Shown here piece by piece: positions 21,116 through 33,675 of a stretch of DNA of 64,000 bases. The DNA comes from Polychytrium aggregatum (taxonomy: Eukaryota; Chytridiomycota; Chytridiomycetes; Polychytriales), in NCBI RefSeq assembly GCF_025602895.1, contig NW_026516267.1:62001-126000 (forward strand). The letters are read 5' to 3'. The number at the start of each line of letters is the position of its first letter. The first letter of the stretch is position 1. The notes under the pieces are model-generated. The model was not told the origin of the DNA, did not search any database, and was given only the letters and a program-made list of their open reading frames with translations. The translations under genes and the position numbers were made by a program.

Positions 21116-24100
21116 ATGTTCGGCCTCAAGAAGAAGATCCGAGCTCCTCGAGGTAACTGGCTCGGTCTCAATCGGCATGCTGGGCCACCGCTTCCACATC
21201 TGCTTTCCACCACAGACAGCTTTCCCTCCACCGCTGACAGCTTGCTCCTCGCTTCCGCACCACCCTTCTCTCACGCCGCAGCCGCCGATGCGGCTCTCTC
21301 GCCAGGCATGTCACCCAAACCGTCCGTTGGCGTTCTGCCCGGCATGTCTCCCAAACTCGAGATGGACCTCCCCGAGCTTGACATCGACACCAACCTCGGC
21401 CTCGCCGACTCTTCTTACTCGAGCGATCTTCCCGAAACAGTCAGCAGTCCCATTGTCTCGCCAAAGCCCGTCCGAAGCCTGCGCTTCGACAATGTCATCC
21501 ACCACATCCCAACGCCTTCGCACGAGACCGACACTCGCATACTCTCCGACAGCGACAGCGACGACCCGCATGATCATACCTTCTCTGCCGATGATGAGGA
21601 GGAGCGCACTGCTGCCGGTCCAGGCACAAACAGCGATCGTATCGATCCACGCAACGAACAGCGCAAGGGTAAAAGTGGCGCCGTTTCCTCGGACGACGGC
21701 GATGACGATGTGCCTCTGGGCATGCTTGGAGACGGAGCCCGGGCCCCCTCCGAGTTCACCAGCATCAAGGCCGAGGTCCGCCTCGAGAAATATATGAAAA
21801 AGACCAAACGCACATCGCGGCTCATCAACCCAGACGACAATTTACCCTTGGCCCTGACCCGGCTTCAGCTTCAGGAACAAATGCCCGCCGTCAGCTTGCC
21901 ACCAGATTCAGCCTCACCCAAGCTGCAACCTAGCCAGCAACTGAAGCGAACTCCAACAGCCTCGGCCGCAAACCTCCCGAGTCCCAAGATGCCCGATTCC
22001 TCTCCACGACAGCCGCATGCGGCTCCATCGGCGAACCCTCATTCCGGTCACAACCGATCGCTGCATGATCCAGCAGTAGACACCGTCCCCCACCGCCGCG
22101 CCACCGAGTATCCCAGCCCGTACGATAACCAGGCCAACGGCAAGAAAATCACCGCCCGCGTGTACATCCAGGATGCTTCCACCTTTACCATGATGGTCCT
22201 GACTCCACAGATGAACTCGGTGCAAGTAACGAGCGATCTTGTAGTGCGCTCTAACCTGGATCCGCTGCTAGGGTGGACTCTGTTCGAGATATGCAACGAC
22301 TTTGGTGTGGGTATGTAGGCTTCGCCATGCGCTTGTCTTGATGCGGGAGATTGCAATGGATGTCGGTGCGGGTCCCAAGCTGCCGCTGTGAGTGACAATG
22401 TCCAGAAGGACAATGCCCATGGCGACCGCTTCTCGTGTGCAAGCGATGAAGCTCGGCCAGTGGTGATTCTTCGTAAGCCGACTGCATGTGTATCGCCTGA
22501 GCTCACATTCTTGCTCTTCCAGAACGACCGCTTCGAGATTGGGAGGTGAGCAGCCTCCGTTCACGCCACACGACCACATCTCGCTCTCGTGTATTGCGGC
22601 AACGCCTTTGTCCATCGGCGCCGTCTGCCATCGGGCGATGCGGTGCTACATATTGACCCTTCCAGCAGTACTTACCGTCATACTTACTCCTGGCCGGACT
22701 TGTCGGCTTTTTCGACTGGTTACAGATTGTTTCGGATGTCGTGTCATCATGGGACTCGTCCAACTCGGTGAACGCCATTGTCTTGAAGGTGTATGGCCTT
22801 CGAGATACCCTGCTGCCTGAGGTGCGCCTATTTTTGCGAGCCATGTGACGCTGTCGCCGTTTCATGGCACACGAATCGATATTTGGTGTGCAGAGGACCG
22901 CCTTTCGACTGACACTCCGCTCGGTTGCCTATGCAGTCCATCATTGGCCGCTATCCCAAAGTGCAAGGCTGGGTCCATCTGGAAATCAAGCCTGGAAAAT
23001 GGCAGCGGCGCTTCCTATCGCTTAAGGATGGTGGCGTGAGCTACTTTAAGGACGGGGAGGTGAGACCAACACCCGCGCGGCCGAGAAGAAAGCTAACGCT
23101 GCCGAGACTCGCCCATATCTTGGTCGTGTCTTGATCATGTCCAAGACATGTGCTAAAACATGCCTTCTCTGCCCGTTGGTCATAGTCCGGCTCCCAAGTA
23201 TTCCTCTGCAGCTTGGGTGCCTTCGATGTGTACACGCTCTGCAAGAAGCGCAACCGCGCACCAACAAACTTTTGCTTTGCCCTCAAGTCCACGTCATCCA
23301 TATCTTTCTTTGAAAACAAAGACGACTATATCAAGTTTGTCTGCGTCGACCGCGAAGATCGGCTCTTCGACTGGGTCATGTCGCTTCGGATCGCGCAGGT
23401 ATGCCCAACCTTCGGGTCTGGCGACCGCATTAGAGACCATGGATCGCTTGATGGTGTTTGCTGAACCGGACATGTACCCCAGCGACGGGGCTACAAGCAG
23501 GCCCGCGAATCGTCTTGCACCGGCTGGCTGGCTGGTGCGTGCCGCTCACTAGACTCCGTATTCGATCGCTTATACCCCCCGTCTCGCGCTCCGTTCTTCA
23601 TGTTCTGCACGCTGCTTCATATTCTCCAGAGTGAAAAGACATTCAGCGACAACCCGGAGCTATTCGACAATCTGTCAGGCATTCCCCCACAGGCATATGA
23701 GCGACGGCTGCGCAAGTTCCAGAAGGAAGACGTCCTGAAACCGAACCCAATCCTCTCTGGGACCCATTCTTCAGGCCATGTCGCCAACGCAGGCCTCCCC
23801 GATCATCGAATGTCCCGTCGCGATCGCGCTGAAGAGGTAGCGGGTGTATTTTGCATTTGTCGCGAGGCGGGCTCTGTCTAGCGGCTCTGCGTCAGTCACA
23901 CGACCACCCGTTTACATATCATGTCGGTGAGTACGAAGAGCTGGCCTACGTGATGGCTAACAGATATCTTGCACCGTTTGTTCCAGACTTCGTCTCCTTA
24001 CGGAAGAGGAGCCTTCGATCGTATGGTCAGTAGAGCTTTGGAACACTTGCCCTCAGCAGAACCCATCCGCTCTTGGCGCGTTGCAGCTACTCCCTGGTTG

Positions 24101-24700
24101 CATACTCGGGATACACCTCCGCATTCACTTATGATTTGACAGGATCTGTGTTGAGACTCTAGTTTCGGCTGACGTGGTCACTGATGCGGGTCCATCTTTT
24201 GCTCACTTCAGAAGAGCCCTTCGCGATGGAAGGATAGCGCGCCGGCCGGTGGCGAACGAGCAATAGGAAAACCGCTGTTGGCCTTTGACGAATCTGGATA
24301 CCCGCACCAGGATACACCACACAGCTCTTCGAAACCTCGCCCCCAGGCGGATAGTGGGCTTTCAGAGTCCGAGGAGCGGGCCCATCGCCGGGCGCGAGGA
24401 TCGCCCAAGATTCGACCAGGAGAGCAGTCGCGGGGCAGGGAAGGCGAGTACTCTGATGCGCCTGGACGCCGTAATGGCGAGTCTGAAGCTGAACGGGCGG
24501 AGCGCAAGCGCCGAGAAAGAAGGCGGCGTGAGGAGCAGGGCTCCGAGCCCCCTCAGCAACGCTCGCGCTCAGTCACCCGCGAAGGGCGAGAAAGAAAGCC
24601 TGGAATCAAGCCTTTGATCGACATCTCGGACAGCAGTAACTGCCGCAGATGCGGCTGCAGCTTTACGCGAGATCAAAAGCGCATATGTTCGAACTGGTGA
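21116..24700 (+). CDS. RA-PH domain adaptor (MRL/Grb7-like)
   Basis: This is a multi-exon gene for a putative Ras/Rap-binding, lipid-binding signalling adaptor. The start MFGLKKKIRAPRG opens a long disordered first part. A basic patch (EYMKKTKRTSRL) follows. The Ras-associating domain starts with KKITARVYIQDASTF and continues SNLDPLLGWTLFEICNDFGVERPLRDWE across an intron, then VSSWDSSNSVNAIVLK. Next is a PH domain: QGWVHLEIKPGKWQRRFLSL, GGVSYFKDGE, LCSLGAFDVYTL, NFCFALKS and EDRLFDWVMSLRIAQ. Downstream exons carry FSDNPELFDNLSGIPPQAYERRL and a disordered Arg/Glu-rich tail ending near a Cys cluster (CRRCGC) at 24700. RA followed by PH is the order of Lamellipodin/RIAM and Grb7 families; no SH2 is seen. 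The last exon could extend further by splicing at 24697. Confidence 0.75.
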
Positions 24701-25448
24701 GTCGAGTGTGGACATTGTCTGATCCCAAGGCCGACGCATGTTTTACTCGCCCGCATTCGGTCGTAGCGACTGTGGCTGTCTGGCTCGATTGTCTGACTTT
24801 GTACTGCCCTCCCCCCCCCTTCGCTAGTTTCCATGTTCACGGCGAAAGCTGAGGTCGAGAGGGCCTCTCCTCGTGTCCAACTTTCGCATCGTTTTCAGCC
24901 GCGGGCTCGGCGATCAGCGGTTGGCCCCTGGCATGGAATCGCTGTCCAGGCGCCGGTGTCGCCATGTGAGCTGTTGTGCCCATCACAGAGGCGGCCGACA
25001 ATACTCAGGGGGGGGGGTCTGTGACTCTGGTTCCCGTCCAGCTCTGTTTCCACTTGTCTCACCGTACCCACCAAATGAAAGAACCTGCATTGTCTTTGAG
25101 GACATTGGTCATTTCTGGATCCTGAATACATGCATGTCCACCACGTGTCTACAAACACAACCGGATGCTACGAACTTTCACACACGGATGGCTTGTGGAT
25201 CGGTTGATGCTGATCGATCTGGTTGAGCGGCTTTGATCGGTACCCAAACCAGCGATATCGCTCTTTACCCTGCATCATCCTCCCTCATCCCAGGTATGTC
25301 TTCTTGCTCTGACTTGCAGTGGCTGCATCTGCAGCGGCTCGCTGGTCCCTGTCGTGCCCACTCACTCCATGCATCTCCCTCACAGGGAAATGGTTTGACC
25401 CACTTGACCGGATGTGATGTGTCCCATTGTTATTTCAACACGCTGTAC
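24701..25448. other. intergenic
   Basis: No gene is seen between the RA-PH gene and the convergent transporter. A terminal exon of the RA-PH gene could lie here if the donor-like GTGAGT at 24697 is used. Confidence 0.35.
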
Positions 25449-27520
25449 TCAACCCACAAAAGTCGCCCAGGCCATCCACATGTCGCAGTCTCCCGTTTCA
25501 ATATGGGCGGCAATAAAATGTTCCAGCGGCAGCGGCATGCCCGCAGGGCGCCCCTCTCCGATAACATCTGGATCCTCCTCGTCCAGCGCTTCGCCAAACT
25601 GCCGACGCTGCGGTGCTGAGAAGAGCAGCATCACAACCGCCGCGAAGCGGAACAGACTATCCACGAGAAAAATCAGGCTTGGAGAAGTGCCCACGGCGGC
25701 GGTATAGACGATGCCGAAGAGAACGATAGAGCAGATGTATGAGGCTTGCTCGATGAGGGTCACGAGAGAGAACAGTCGTCCTTGAATGTGGCTTGACAGG
25801 TTGCGGGAGAGTAGTGACTTTGTGATGGGCAGCGCTAGGACCGAGACGCTGTCAAAGATGAGGACTGACGGAGCCGAATCTCAGTAACAGAGTCGGACTT
25901 GGGTCTTCCGGGCGCCTCGTGGGATATACTCTGTGCTAGTCGATTGCTTACCACTGCAGAACACCCATTCATTGGTGGTTGCAAAGAGGATGACATGCGC
26001 CAGCGAGCTGATCAGGAGGGCAATCTTGACGATCAATAGTTCGGCAGATCGGATACGACAAATGTGCTCGATTCCTCGCAGGACCAGAGGCAACACGAAG
26101 CTGACGCTGAAGGCTCGCAGCGAAGACCGGAAGAAGAGAAACTCGGCTATCTGGAGCGAACTCCACCCGAACCGGTAGTTGGTGTATATCAGCAGAGCGG
26201 TGGTTGTTCCAGAGACCGACATGGAGAAGAAAAGGATCGCCACGAGGATCAGGAGCATGGAGGACTTGCCGTTCGTCGCAATCTCCTCCACTACGCTGGC
26301 CAGCGACTGGACAAACTCGCGAAGGCTATCCAGAAGCGATCCGGATTGCGAAGCATGGCGGACATTGGATGTTGCGGTTGCTACGAGAACCTCGCTGGGA
26401 ATAAGAACAGATGTCTCCGAGACCGAGCCGCCCGAGTGCGCAAGTCGCTGCCTCGGATCCTTGAAGGACTCGGGAAGAACAAGCACTACATACACCAGCA
26501 GTATGATATGCATGATGCCGGACAGGTAAAAGACGTCCATGGTGCTGATCTGCAATCAACAGGGAATTGAGAAACTGATATCTTGCGATCCCCCACAGAG
26601 CAGTCACTGCCAGCCCACCCGGCAAACACTTTGCAAACTTGCATACCTGGCCAAGATATCCCCCTAGCAGTGGCGCAAACATGAACCCGACAATGGTGAA
26701 GGCCTCCAGGATTGCAAACTTCCGAGTCCTGGACTCCGGTGGCGACACATCGGCGATGTATGCGTGGGCGGTCATGGTCAAGAGGCCATAGGTCCCGAGG
26801 AACCCGCCCAGCAGTCGGATCAGCACCAAGGGCCACAGGCTGAGGTTGTAGTGCCCGATGATAACCAGAGTAACTGTTCCCATGAGCGTGCCAACCATCG
26901 GCAGCATCATGACGGGTTTGCGGCCAATGCGATCTGAAAGTGCGCCAACAACTGGAACGGCGAACAGCCCCGGGATTGCCATAGAGAGCGACAACATGGT
27001 TGTCCACCTTGCGACGATAGACTTGGATATTCGAAGCAAGGATGGGGGTGCGGGCAGTGCCGCGAGCCGAGGGTTGTCACCAGGTCATTACAAAGTCGAC
27101 ATGGAGTACTCAGTGGGTTACCCATAAGGCCGGCCGTCAAGCATGATGTCAACCAGCATGATCGCAGCCATCGGTCGGCCCTCTGGTGGTGAAGACCAGC
27201 GCCGACAATCCAAGCGCATCCAGCCCGTGCGAGACGGGGTTGGGACATACTCGGCGATAGCATACCTGAACTTCCGGCGAGCTGCAGTCAGCATCGCCGT
27301 TGCTATCTCTGGTTGCGGAGCAGATGACTCTCAGGATGAAGAACTGGAGCGGGATCGTCAGCATGCCTGTGGCAAGGATGTGGACAACGACGGCAGGCAC
27401 CAGGGTCTTCATTCGGGGCTTCTGCCACCATCTCTGCGGCTGGAGGGTGGAGGTGCTTGTGGATCGCGAAGCGAGAGGCTCAGCGAGGCCCCTTGATGGC
27501 GAGGCGGTCGTCTGAGGCAT
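25449..27520 (-). CDS. major facilitator superfamily transporter, SLC46/TetA-like
   Basis: The protein has about twelve membrane segments and is likely in the plasma or vacuolar membrane. The first exon (MPQTTASPSR...) has a cytosolic Ser/Thr-rich start and TM1 (LVPAVVVHILATGML). The next main exon, near 26.65-27.05 kb, has MFS motif A, GALSDRIGRKPVM, and TM helices ending ILEAFTIVGFMFAPLLGGYLGQ. A third part, 25.95-26.55 kb, has TM6, a large Ser-rich loop and four helices. The last part, 25449-25870, has TM11-12 and a short acidic tail. Motif A and the fold resemble SLC46 folate/heme carriers and tetracycline-type antiporters. The substrate cannot be told from sequence. Confidence 0.8.
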
Positions 27521-27996
27521 TTGAAGAGTCGATGAGGTGAGAGACAAGTGCCACAAGCGAACCTGGGCAGCTTTTGAAGACCAACAGGCCCAGAATATCA
27601 GAACCGGACACTCGGAGACGGCGCGGTGCTGGCCGATAGCCAGCCAGCCAGCCGGACTTTCAGCAATCCGCGATCCGGAGCATCCGGACAGACGAAAGGG
27701 GTCATGGCGGTGCCGTTCCCACGCTCGCGATATCGCAGTGGATGATACAAAACGGGGGCACCCGTTTCCATTTTGACAGTACAGTCTGCGATGACCTGGT
27801 CTCCCACAATAACCTTCCAGATTGAATGGCAGCTGATGTCGAATAGAGCTCTGTAGATCAATCGGCTGCACCGTAGAGCAGCAATCCAGAGCTGGTATGA
27901 GTGATGGATTGATGTGTATTCCCAATTACAAGATATACAAATAGCTGTCCAGTTTCATTTTGGATGAGCCGTCGTCCGAAGACGCCGGCTGTCGAA
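27521..27996. other. intergenic
   Basis: This is the upstream region of the transporter. Nothing recognisable is seen. Confidence 0.35.
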
Positions 27997-28985
27997 TCAA
28001 GTCGTTCGCAGCTTGAGCTTCCGAACGTTCTCTTTGACTCCCAATAGCCGAACGTGGACCAGTATATTGATAAGCTTATTCAGAATCGCATCCATCCGAA
28101 TCGACTCGTCCAAAGCAGCCAGCGGATTCTTCTCATCGATTCCACCCGTTGTAGCCGTGGGGGCTTTGTCGTTCAGTGACCGCTGGACGGCCTCCCTACC
28201 TCTCAACAGCATTGAGAGTGCCTCGCGATAGTTGTCCTGTTTAATCCAGAATCTAGAGAGCTCGATACACTGGCGAACAAAGGCCCGAGTCCCAGAAGCA
28301 GCGCTTGTCTCGACCGTGCACCGAAGGTTCACTATAAAACATACACGAGGCGCAACTCTGGTGAGGAGTAGTCCCTGCAGTGGTGATAGCAGGTCACAGC
28401 AGCTCTTCGAGTCTCGATCAAGAAGAATGGGCGTGCTTACCTAACCGATGCTCGAGCTCCGAAACAGGATCATCAGCGACTTCCCGACGCAGAGCGGCTG
28501 GCGTTGAGGACTTTGGTTCCGGCCGATCATCAGGATGGTGCATCTGAGGCATCCTTGGTGCTTGTGCAGGAGCAACGCGGCCCATGAGCCGGCTGGATTT
28601 GTTCCACACCGCAACGCTCTGCTCTGAGACAAAACCTGACTTTTGTGTTGTCCATGGCGAACGGCGAACCAGGAACTTGGCTGGGACAACACAAACTGGA
28701 TTAGCGACCGTCGGGAAACTCTCTCGAGATGGATAAGCTGAGGTGGCTGCTGCGGTCACCGCCGGTAATGGCTACTGCACATCGTCCAATTGGATCCAGA
28801 GGAGCAGGAGCAGGAGCAGCGTGCAACTTACGATCCATCCGGGTGCGAGAGGTAATCTTGGTTCGCTGGCTGTATCGGTGCTGCAGTTGGCTGACTACTT
28901 GTCTCCTTCTCGAGGCTGCTCGAAGGTTGTACTGATGCATCACCTGCGACTGAAATGGCGGATGGTCTTTGGCTGAGAGCACCAT
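27997..28985 (-). CDS. unknown small protein, three exons
   Basis: Three frames connect with plausible splice sites. Exon 1 starts MVLSAKDHPPF and is Gln/Arg-rich. Exon 2 starts near 28680 and is disordered. Exon 3, 27997 to about 28330, is helical: AFVRQCIELSRFWIKQDNYREALSML, then ESIRMDAILNKLINILVHVR, and ends VRKLKLRTT. The helical exon could be a TPR-like or helical-bundle piece. I do not recognise the family. Composition and codon choice resemble the neighbours, so a real gene is likely, but the exon joins are tentative. Confidence 0.5.
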
Positions 28986-29176
28986 GCATCGACGGTCGTG
29001 GGCCTGCTTGAGCCTTTCAGCGTTCCCCAGGACCGAGCCGGAGGGAACAGCAAATGCCGGTCGACGCTTGACATTCAGCTAAAAAAAAAAGCAGAGGGGG
29101 TATCTATTTAATCTCCCTTTCGAGCGCGGTGGTCGCAACTGTGCATGTGTTTTGCTCTTGGCTCCTCCAGCCGGGT

Positions 29177-30445
29177 CTATCCTGCGACTCGCTGCTGCCC
29201 TGCTGCAGCTCTACGCCCTATAGCAAATACCTTTTGAAATTGGGTGACGCGGGGGACTGACGCCGGTTTTTTTCTGCTGGTGAGCGTTGCCGGGTCATGG
29301 TAAGTGGCACAGTTGATGTTAGATGGCCTCCACGGAGGACGGCTGAGATGAGGTTGGGACTTGGTGCGCGGCGCCGCAGCAACCGTTTGGAGGTCGGTCC
29401 CGTCGGCGGCTTCATGGGAAGAAGCCACGGGAATACGAATCCGTCTTATTCTTTCCAAGGCCCCATTGGCCCTGCTTTCTGAGGACCGAGCTGCGGCTGG
29501 CTGGGTTGGACCTGTAGTAGCTGCAGCGTTGGTGATGGATGTGTTGATGGTCGGCTGCGCGGGGAGACGAGCCAAGATGTGAGCGTTGTGGTGTGCTGGG
29601 GAGTCGTCGGACTCACAGGAACGGGTGCTGGGTGATATCGAGGGGCTTGGCGAGGCGGCAAGTCCAGATATTCTGTGGTTCCTCCGAGTGAACAGCAGCG
29701 CATCAGAGTCCTCGGGTTGGTCGCTTGTTGGATTGCGATGCTGGGAAGTTTGATCTTGGACGGCATTTCCAAGCTCAGATTCGGAGTTGTGAAGGAGACG
29801 ATTCGGACGGTGGAGGTGTCGCCGAACATTCGGATGCCGAGCCCAGGCTCGGTTGTGGATGACTATGTCGTCGCCCGAGCTTGAATCGGGTGAAAGTAGT
29901 GCGGACTCAGGTGGATGCGCGGGAAAGTTCATCGACCTGCGCTCATTGTCATCTGGAACAGGAGGCGGCGGCTCTGTCTGAAGGCTGCTCGTGGACCATC
30001 CCCGAACCAGACTCCGCTTGACTGGAATCCTGGCCGGCATCGAGTCGCCCTGCAAGGTGCTGTGCCCTGAATGAGCCAGTGCCGTAGGATCAACTGGGGG
30101 GCTCATGGGCGACGCGCCTGGCGGATCTGCATGTGTCGGAAAAGCATCACGCTCGGGCTCCAGCGGTGTGCCAACTGATTTTTGGGTGGCAGAGACGTCG
30201 GGGTCGGATTCGAGAAGTTGCACCGACGAACTCCTAACGATGACGGGGTCTTCAAAATCGCCGTGGTCTTCAAAGTCGCCGTGTTCCTCGATGTCGCTGT
30301 GGTCCCAATGGTCACTGCGATACTCGCGATCTCTGCGGCCGAAAGCCAGACCTCCGTCCTCGATCGCGACCGGGGCACTGCATTGAGAGGCTATGGGGCT
30401 GTCCGGAGCCTCGAACTCATCCTCCTCGTAAGAATAAGACTCCAT
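29177..30445 (-). CDS. unknown disordered Ser/Pro/Arg-rich protein
   Basis: One uninterrupted frame of 422 codons from ATG 30445 (MESYSYEEDEFEAPD) to 29177. The frame stays open further upstream, but that part is a nine-base repeat (CCAAAACAG) translating to a GCF run and looks non-coding. The protein is predicted largely disordered. It has an acidic start, an EEHGDFEDHGDFEDP repeat, many SP/TP sites, a LERIRRIRIP segment and a basic end (TQFQKVFAIGRRAAAGQQRVAG). No domain is recognised. The repetitive sites suggest a phosphorylated scaffold, but this is only inference. Confidence 0.5.
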   Translation of the reverse strand: MESYSYEEDEFEAPDSPIASQCSAPVAIEDGGLAFGRRDREYRSDHWDHSDIEEHGDFEDHGDFEDPVIVRSSSVQLLESDPDVSATQKSVGTPLEPERDAFPTHADPPGASPMSPPVDPTALAHSGHSTLQGDSMPARIPVKRSLVRGWSTSSLQTEPPPPVPDDNERRSMNFPAHPPESALLSPDSSSGDDIVIHNRAWARHPNVRRHLHRPNRLLHNSESELGNAVQDQTSQHRNPTSDQPEDSDALLFTRRNHRISGLAASPSPSISPSTRSCESDDSPAHHNAHILARLPAQPTINTSITNAAATTGPTQPAAARSSESRANGALERIRRIRIPVASSHEAADGTDLQTVAAAPRTKSQPHLSRPPWRPSNINCATYHDPATLTSRKKPASVPRVTQFQKVFAIGRRAAAGQQRVAG

Positions 30446-31192
30446 TCGCTCCGAGACAAGAGAGGTGACCGAGTCGACGGTCAAGCCACGGCGTGCACAG
30501 TTGCGGCGACAGCCAAAGGCTTGCCACAGGGCGAGTTGCCCGCCAAAACAGCCAAAACAGCCAAAACAGCCCGAAAGTACCCTCTTCCCATGGAAGTGGA
30601 TAACATCGATGTGGTAACGCAGTGATAAGCAATAGCTAGGCTGTCCGGCGGGCACCCTGAGGCCGGATACTCAGTTGATCAGATCGCGATGTGGAGCAAA
30701 GGTGGCGATTCAGCACACCACCGTCCCGAATCCAACCCTTCACTCCAGAGCCAACCACGAGTCGTCTGGTTCAGTAACTACGGTGCCTGAGAGGCTGTAA
30801 TCAAGATTATGCTGTATGCTTGACCTCGATACAAATCGGGGTGGTGTCGACTGCAATTCAACTCAGGCGTTTCCAGGATTACTAGGCCACCAAATCCAGT
30901 ACCCCACCGAAGTGATCCCTCGACATGGCTGGTCGATTGCCAGCGGTCAAATGCCGATTCATTGGACTGAACGGCTGGGGTCGTACAAGGCATCATGTAT
31001 TGCCACCGTGCCGAAATGATCGAGGGTTCCCAAAGTGGGTAGAGGAGGCAGACAAAGAGGAGCAAGCAGAGCAACCAAGAGCGCAGCCAGGGGCCCAAGT
31101 GAGGAGGCTTGCGGCCACAAAGCACGCCTGCCTGCTGGCACCAGAATCGAAGATAGCAAAGTTTTTCATGCTCCAGCCGTTATGGTGGTAAT
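30446..31192. other. intergenic with nine-base tandem repeat
   Basis: A CCAAAACAG unit is repeated about three times at 30541-30567. Nothing else is recognisable up to the aminotransferase stop. Confidence 0.5.
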
Positions 31193-32950
31193 TTAATCGA
31201 CAACAACAGACCACTTGTGGGGGATCTCGCCGTACTGGATGCCCATGATCACATCGGCAAACTTCTTGGTCCACGGGCCGGCCTGGCTGGTGGGGTCCTT
31301 GGGATCCAGAGGAATAGCAAGATCCTCGCCCTTGTAGTTGATGTTCTTGATGGGACTGACGATGGCAGCAGTACCGGCACCAAACATCTCAAGAACGCGG
31401 CCCTCCTTGACACCCTTGGCCAGCTCAGACATGGTGATGGGGCGCTCGGTGACCTTGAACTGATTCCACTCGCGCGCAAGCGTCAGGATCGAGTCGCGGG
31501 TGACGCCGGGAAGGATGGTGCCGTCGAGAGGAGGGGTGATGAGCTCGGTCTCACCGGCCTCGTTCTTCCAGAGGGCGAAGAAGTTCATGGTGCCGACTGG
31601 TTGTGCATCGTGGCAGTCGCGATCGGCGTGTCAGTAAGTGCTGCAGCCAAAAAGCACTGGCTATATACACAGGGCATCTTGCACCGCAGCGACAATGGCC
31701 ACAGGACACCCTGCTCGGGAGTGGCCACATGGTTACCCACCTTCGGTGACGTTATCGCCAAAGAGCCACAGGTTCTGCTGGTAGCCCTGCTGGGCAACCT
31801 CGATCTGAGGGCGGATGCCAGGGGCGTAGTTGCTGCCGATCTTGGCATCGCCCGTGCCACCGGGCCAGGCGCGGACGTACTTGGTAGTGGCGTAGAGGGA
31901 CACAGCGGCAAATCCGGTCTTGTAGTAGGGGCCGACGGGAGAGGCGATGACAAAGATCATGGCCTTGTTGGAGGCACCAACACCTGTTGGTAGAACCGTC
32001 GTCAGCACAGGAGCTTGGTACCGAGCCACTCTGACTGAGGCGGTCTGGTAAAGATCCAAGCGCAGACCCAGCTCACGATGCAACATGTGCCTACCGAGAG
32101 ACTCCTGAGTAGCAATGGCAGTGGGCCGGATGTAGAGGGAGTAGCCACGCTCGCCCGGGATCCACTTGGAATCGACCTTCAGGAGAGCCTTGATGCACTT
32201 GAGGAGCTCATCTTTATCGAAGGCCGGGAGGGTGAGACGCTTGCACGAACGCAGAAGCCGGTTCATGTTCATGTCGGGGCGGAAGAGACGAATCTTGCCC
32301 TCCTTGTCCTTGTAGCTGGCGAAGTGAACACGGGCCGACAGAGTCATTTGGAGGACGGCGATCGAGATTTGATTCCAGCAAGCGCGATTGTTTGCAGTGA
32401 TTGGATCAGGTGCAGTATTGCACAGCGACAAATCCGTTGGCGTGTGCCGTTCGATGGCCACGATGCACATTCCAGCAAAGCGATCGGGATCGGGGCTCGT
32501 TAGTGAGTTGTGCGGCCGGCTGGCAGCCAGTGCTACTCGCTGCAAACAAGTTGACCTTTCGATGCCCGGCCCTTGTACAGCTGCGACGGTGAGTGTGATG
32601 AGCAAGCAAAGCGCCACTTACGCCTTCATGCCCTCAAAGCACTCGATCGCATAGTGGAACACCGTGGCCGAGGGATCAAGCGAGAGCTTTCCGTAGGGCT
32701 TGATCTCGGGGTTGGCCCAGCCCTTGGTGGCCTCCCACTCGGCAATGAGCATGTGGTCCGAGAAGGTGTGACCAAAGACGAGATCCTTCAGAGGAAGCAT
32801 TTCCTTGCTCTTGGTGGTCTGGGTGATCTTGATGTCCTTGGCGGAGAGGTCCTTGAGGGCCGAGGCCGTGGCGAAGAATCGGAGTCGGGCCGACGCCGGA
32901 GCGGCGACCGACGCTCGGGCAAGGGCAGCGAAGGGTCTGGCCGTGAACAT
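31193..32950 (-). CDS. BAT1: branched-chain amino-acid aminotransferase, mitochondrial
   Basis: A PLP enzyme that interconverts Val/Leu/Ile and their 2-oxo acids. Four exons are seen, about 32622-32950, 32095-32322, 31741-31983 and 31193-31587. The Arg/Ala-rich N-terminus (MFTARPFAALARASV...LRFFAT) is a typical mitochondrial presequence. Family blocks in order are FGHTFSDHMLIAEW, FHYAIECFEGMKA, RLFRPDMNMNRL, IPGERGYSLYIRPT, then the PLP lysine in GDAKIGSNYAPG, DGTILPGVTRDSIL, and FGAGTAAIVSPI. The end VIMGIQYGEIPHKWSVVVD matches the family C-terminus. Length and motifs are complete. Confidence 0.93.
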
Positions 32951-33192
32951 ACTGGTGCGATCGAAGAGCCTGCTGTGTGGGGAGCGGAGGAGGACGGTGC
33001 AACGTCGATCTGGTCGGCAGAGCAGCAACGGAGCTCGCGACGGCGGCGATCGGCGAGGCTTAAATACCCACGATTGGCTCCCGACCGGAGCGGTGTGGCT
33101 TGTGCGGCTGTCACGCAAGTCACAACCGCGCTGGCTGAACTGGTGTCGATTCAGGCTCAACCCGAGCCCACAACACCGCGAGAACGGCCATC

Positions 33193-33226
<34 letters not shown>

Positions 33227-33675
33227 CAGAGCAACAGCAGCAGCAGCAGTCGGCTGGCATCGCCCGCGGTGCTGGAACAGGCGGTCGCAGTGGCAACGGC
33301 AGCGACATCCGAACGCGCAGGAATCGTCGCCGGCAGCATCCGTCCGGCGCACCAAAGCCGGCTCGGAGTGGTTGTGCCGATCCCCAAACAGGCAGCCCCG
33401 GGACCAGATGCCCACGCCGTGTTCGCCAGCCCGTCCTGGCGATCCTCGGCCATCTCGGCCATCTCGCCCATGCATCCATGGTCCTGCGATGCAGCGAAGC
33501 GTATTCTCGCGATTGGCCGTCTCTGGTGGCATCGTGGCATCGTGGCCAGATCGACGGCGCACCGACGCTTCCGCATCCTCCTTGGGCTCTTTTGGTGGCG
33601 ACTGCTTCTTACGCAAAGCGAGCCTCTTTGGCGGCATCGCAGCACCAGCCGTGTATTCGCAAACAGACGCCCTTC
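32951..33675. other. intergenic between BAT1 and TRAPPC1, with CAG repeat
   Basis: A (CAG)n tract with one CAT interruption occupies 33197-33254. Long plus-strand frames crossing it (including one giving poly-Ser/poly-Gln) have no similarity to known proteins and overlap the BAT1 coding exon antisense, so they are not called. The region is GC-rich and probably carries the BAT1 promoter. Confidence 0.55.
33197..33254. repeat. (CAG)n trinucleotide repeat
   Basis: About nineteen CAG/AGC units with a CATCAGAG interruption, upstream of the BAT1 start. Confidence 0.9.
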
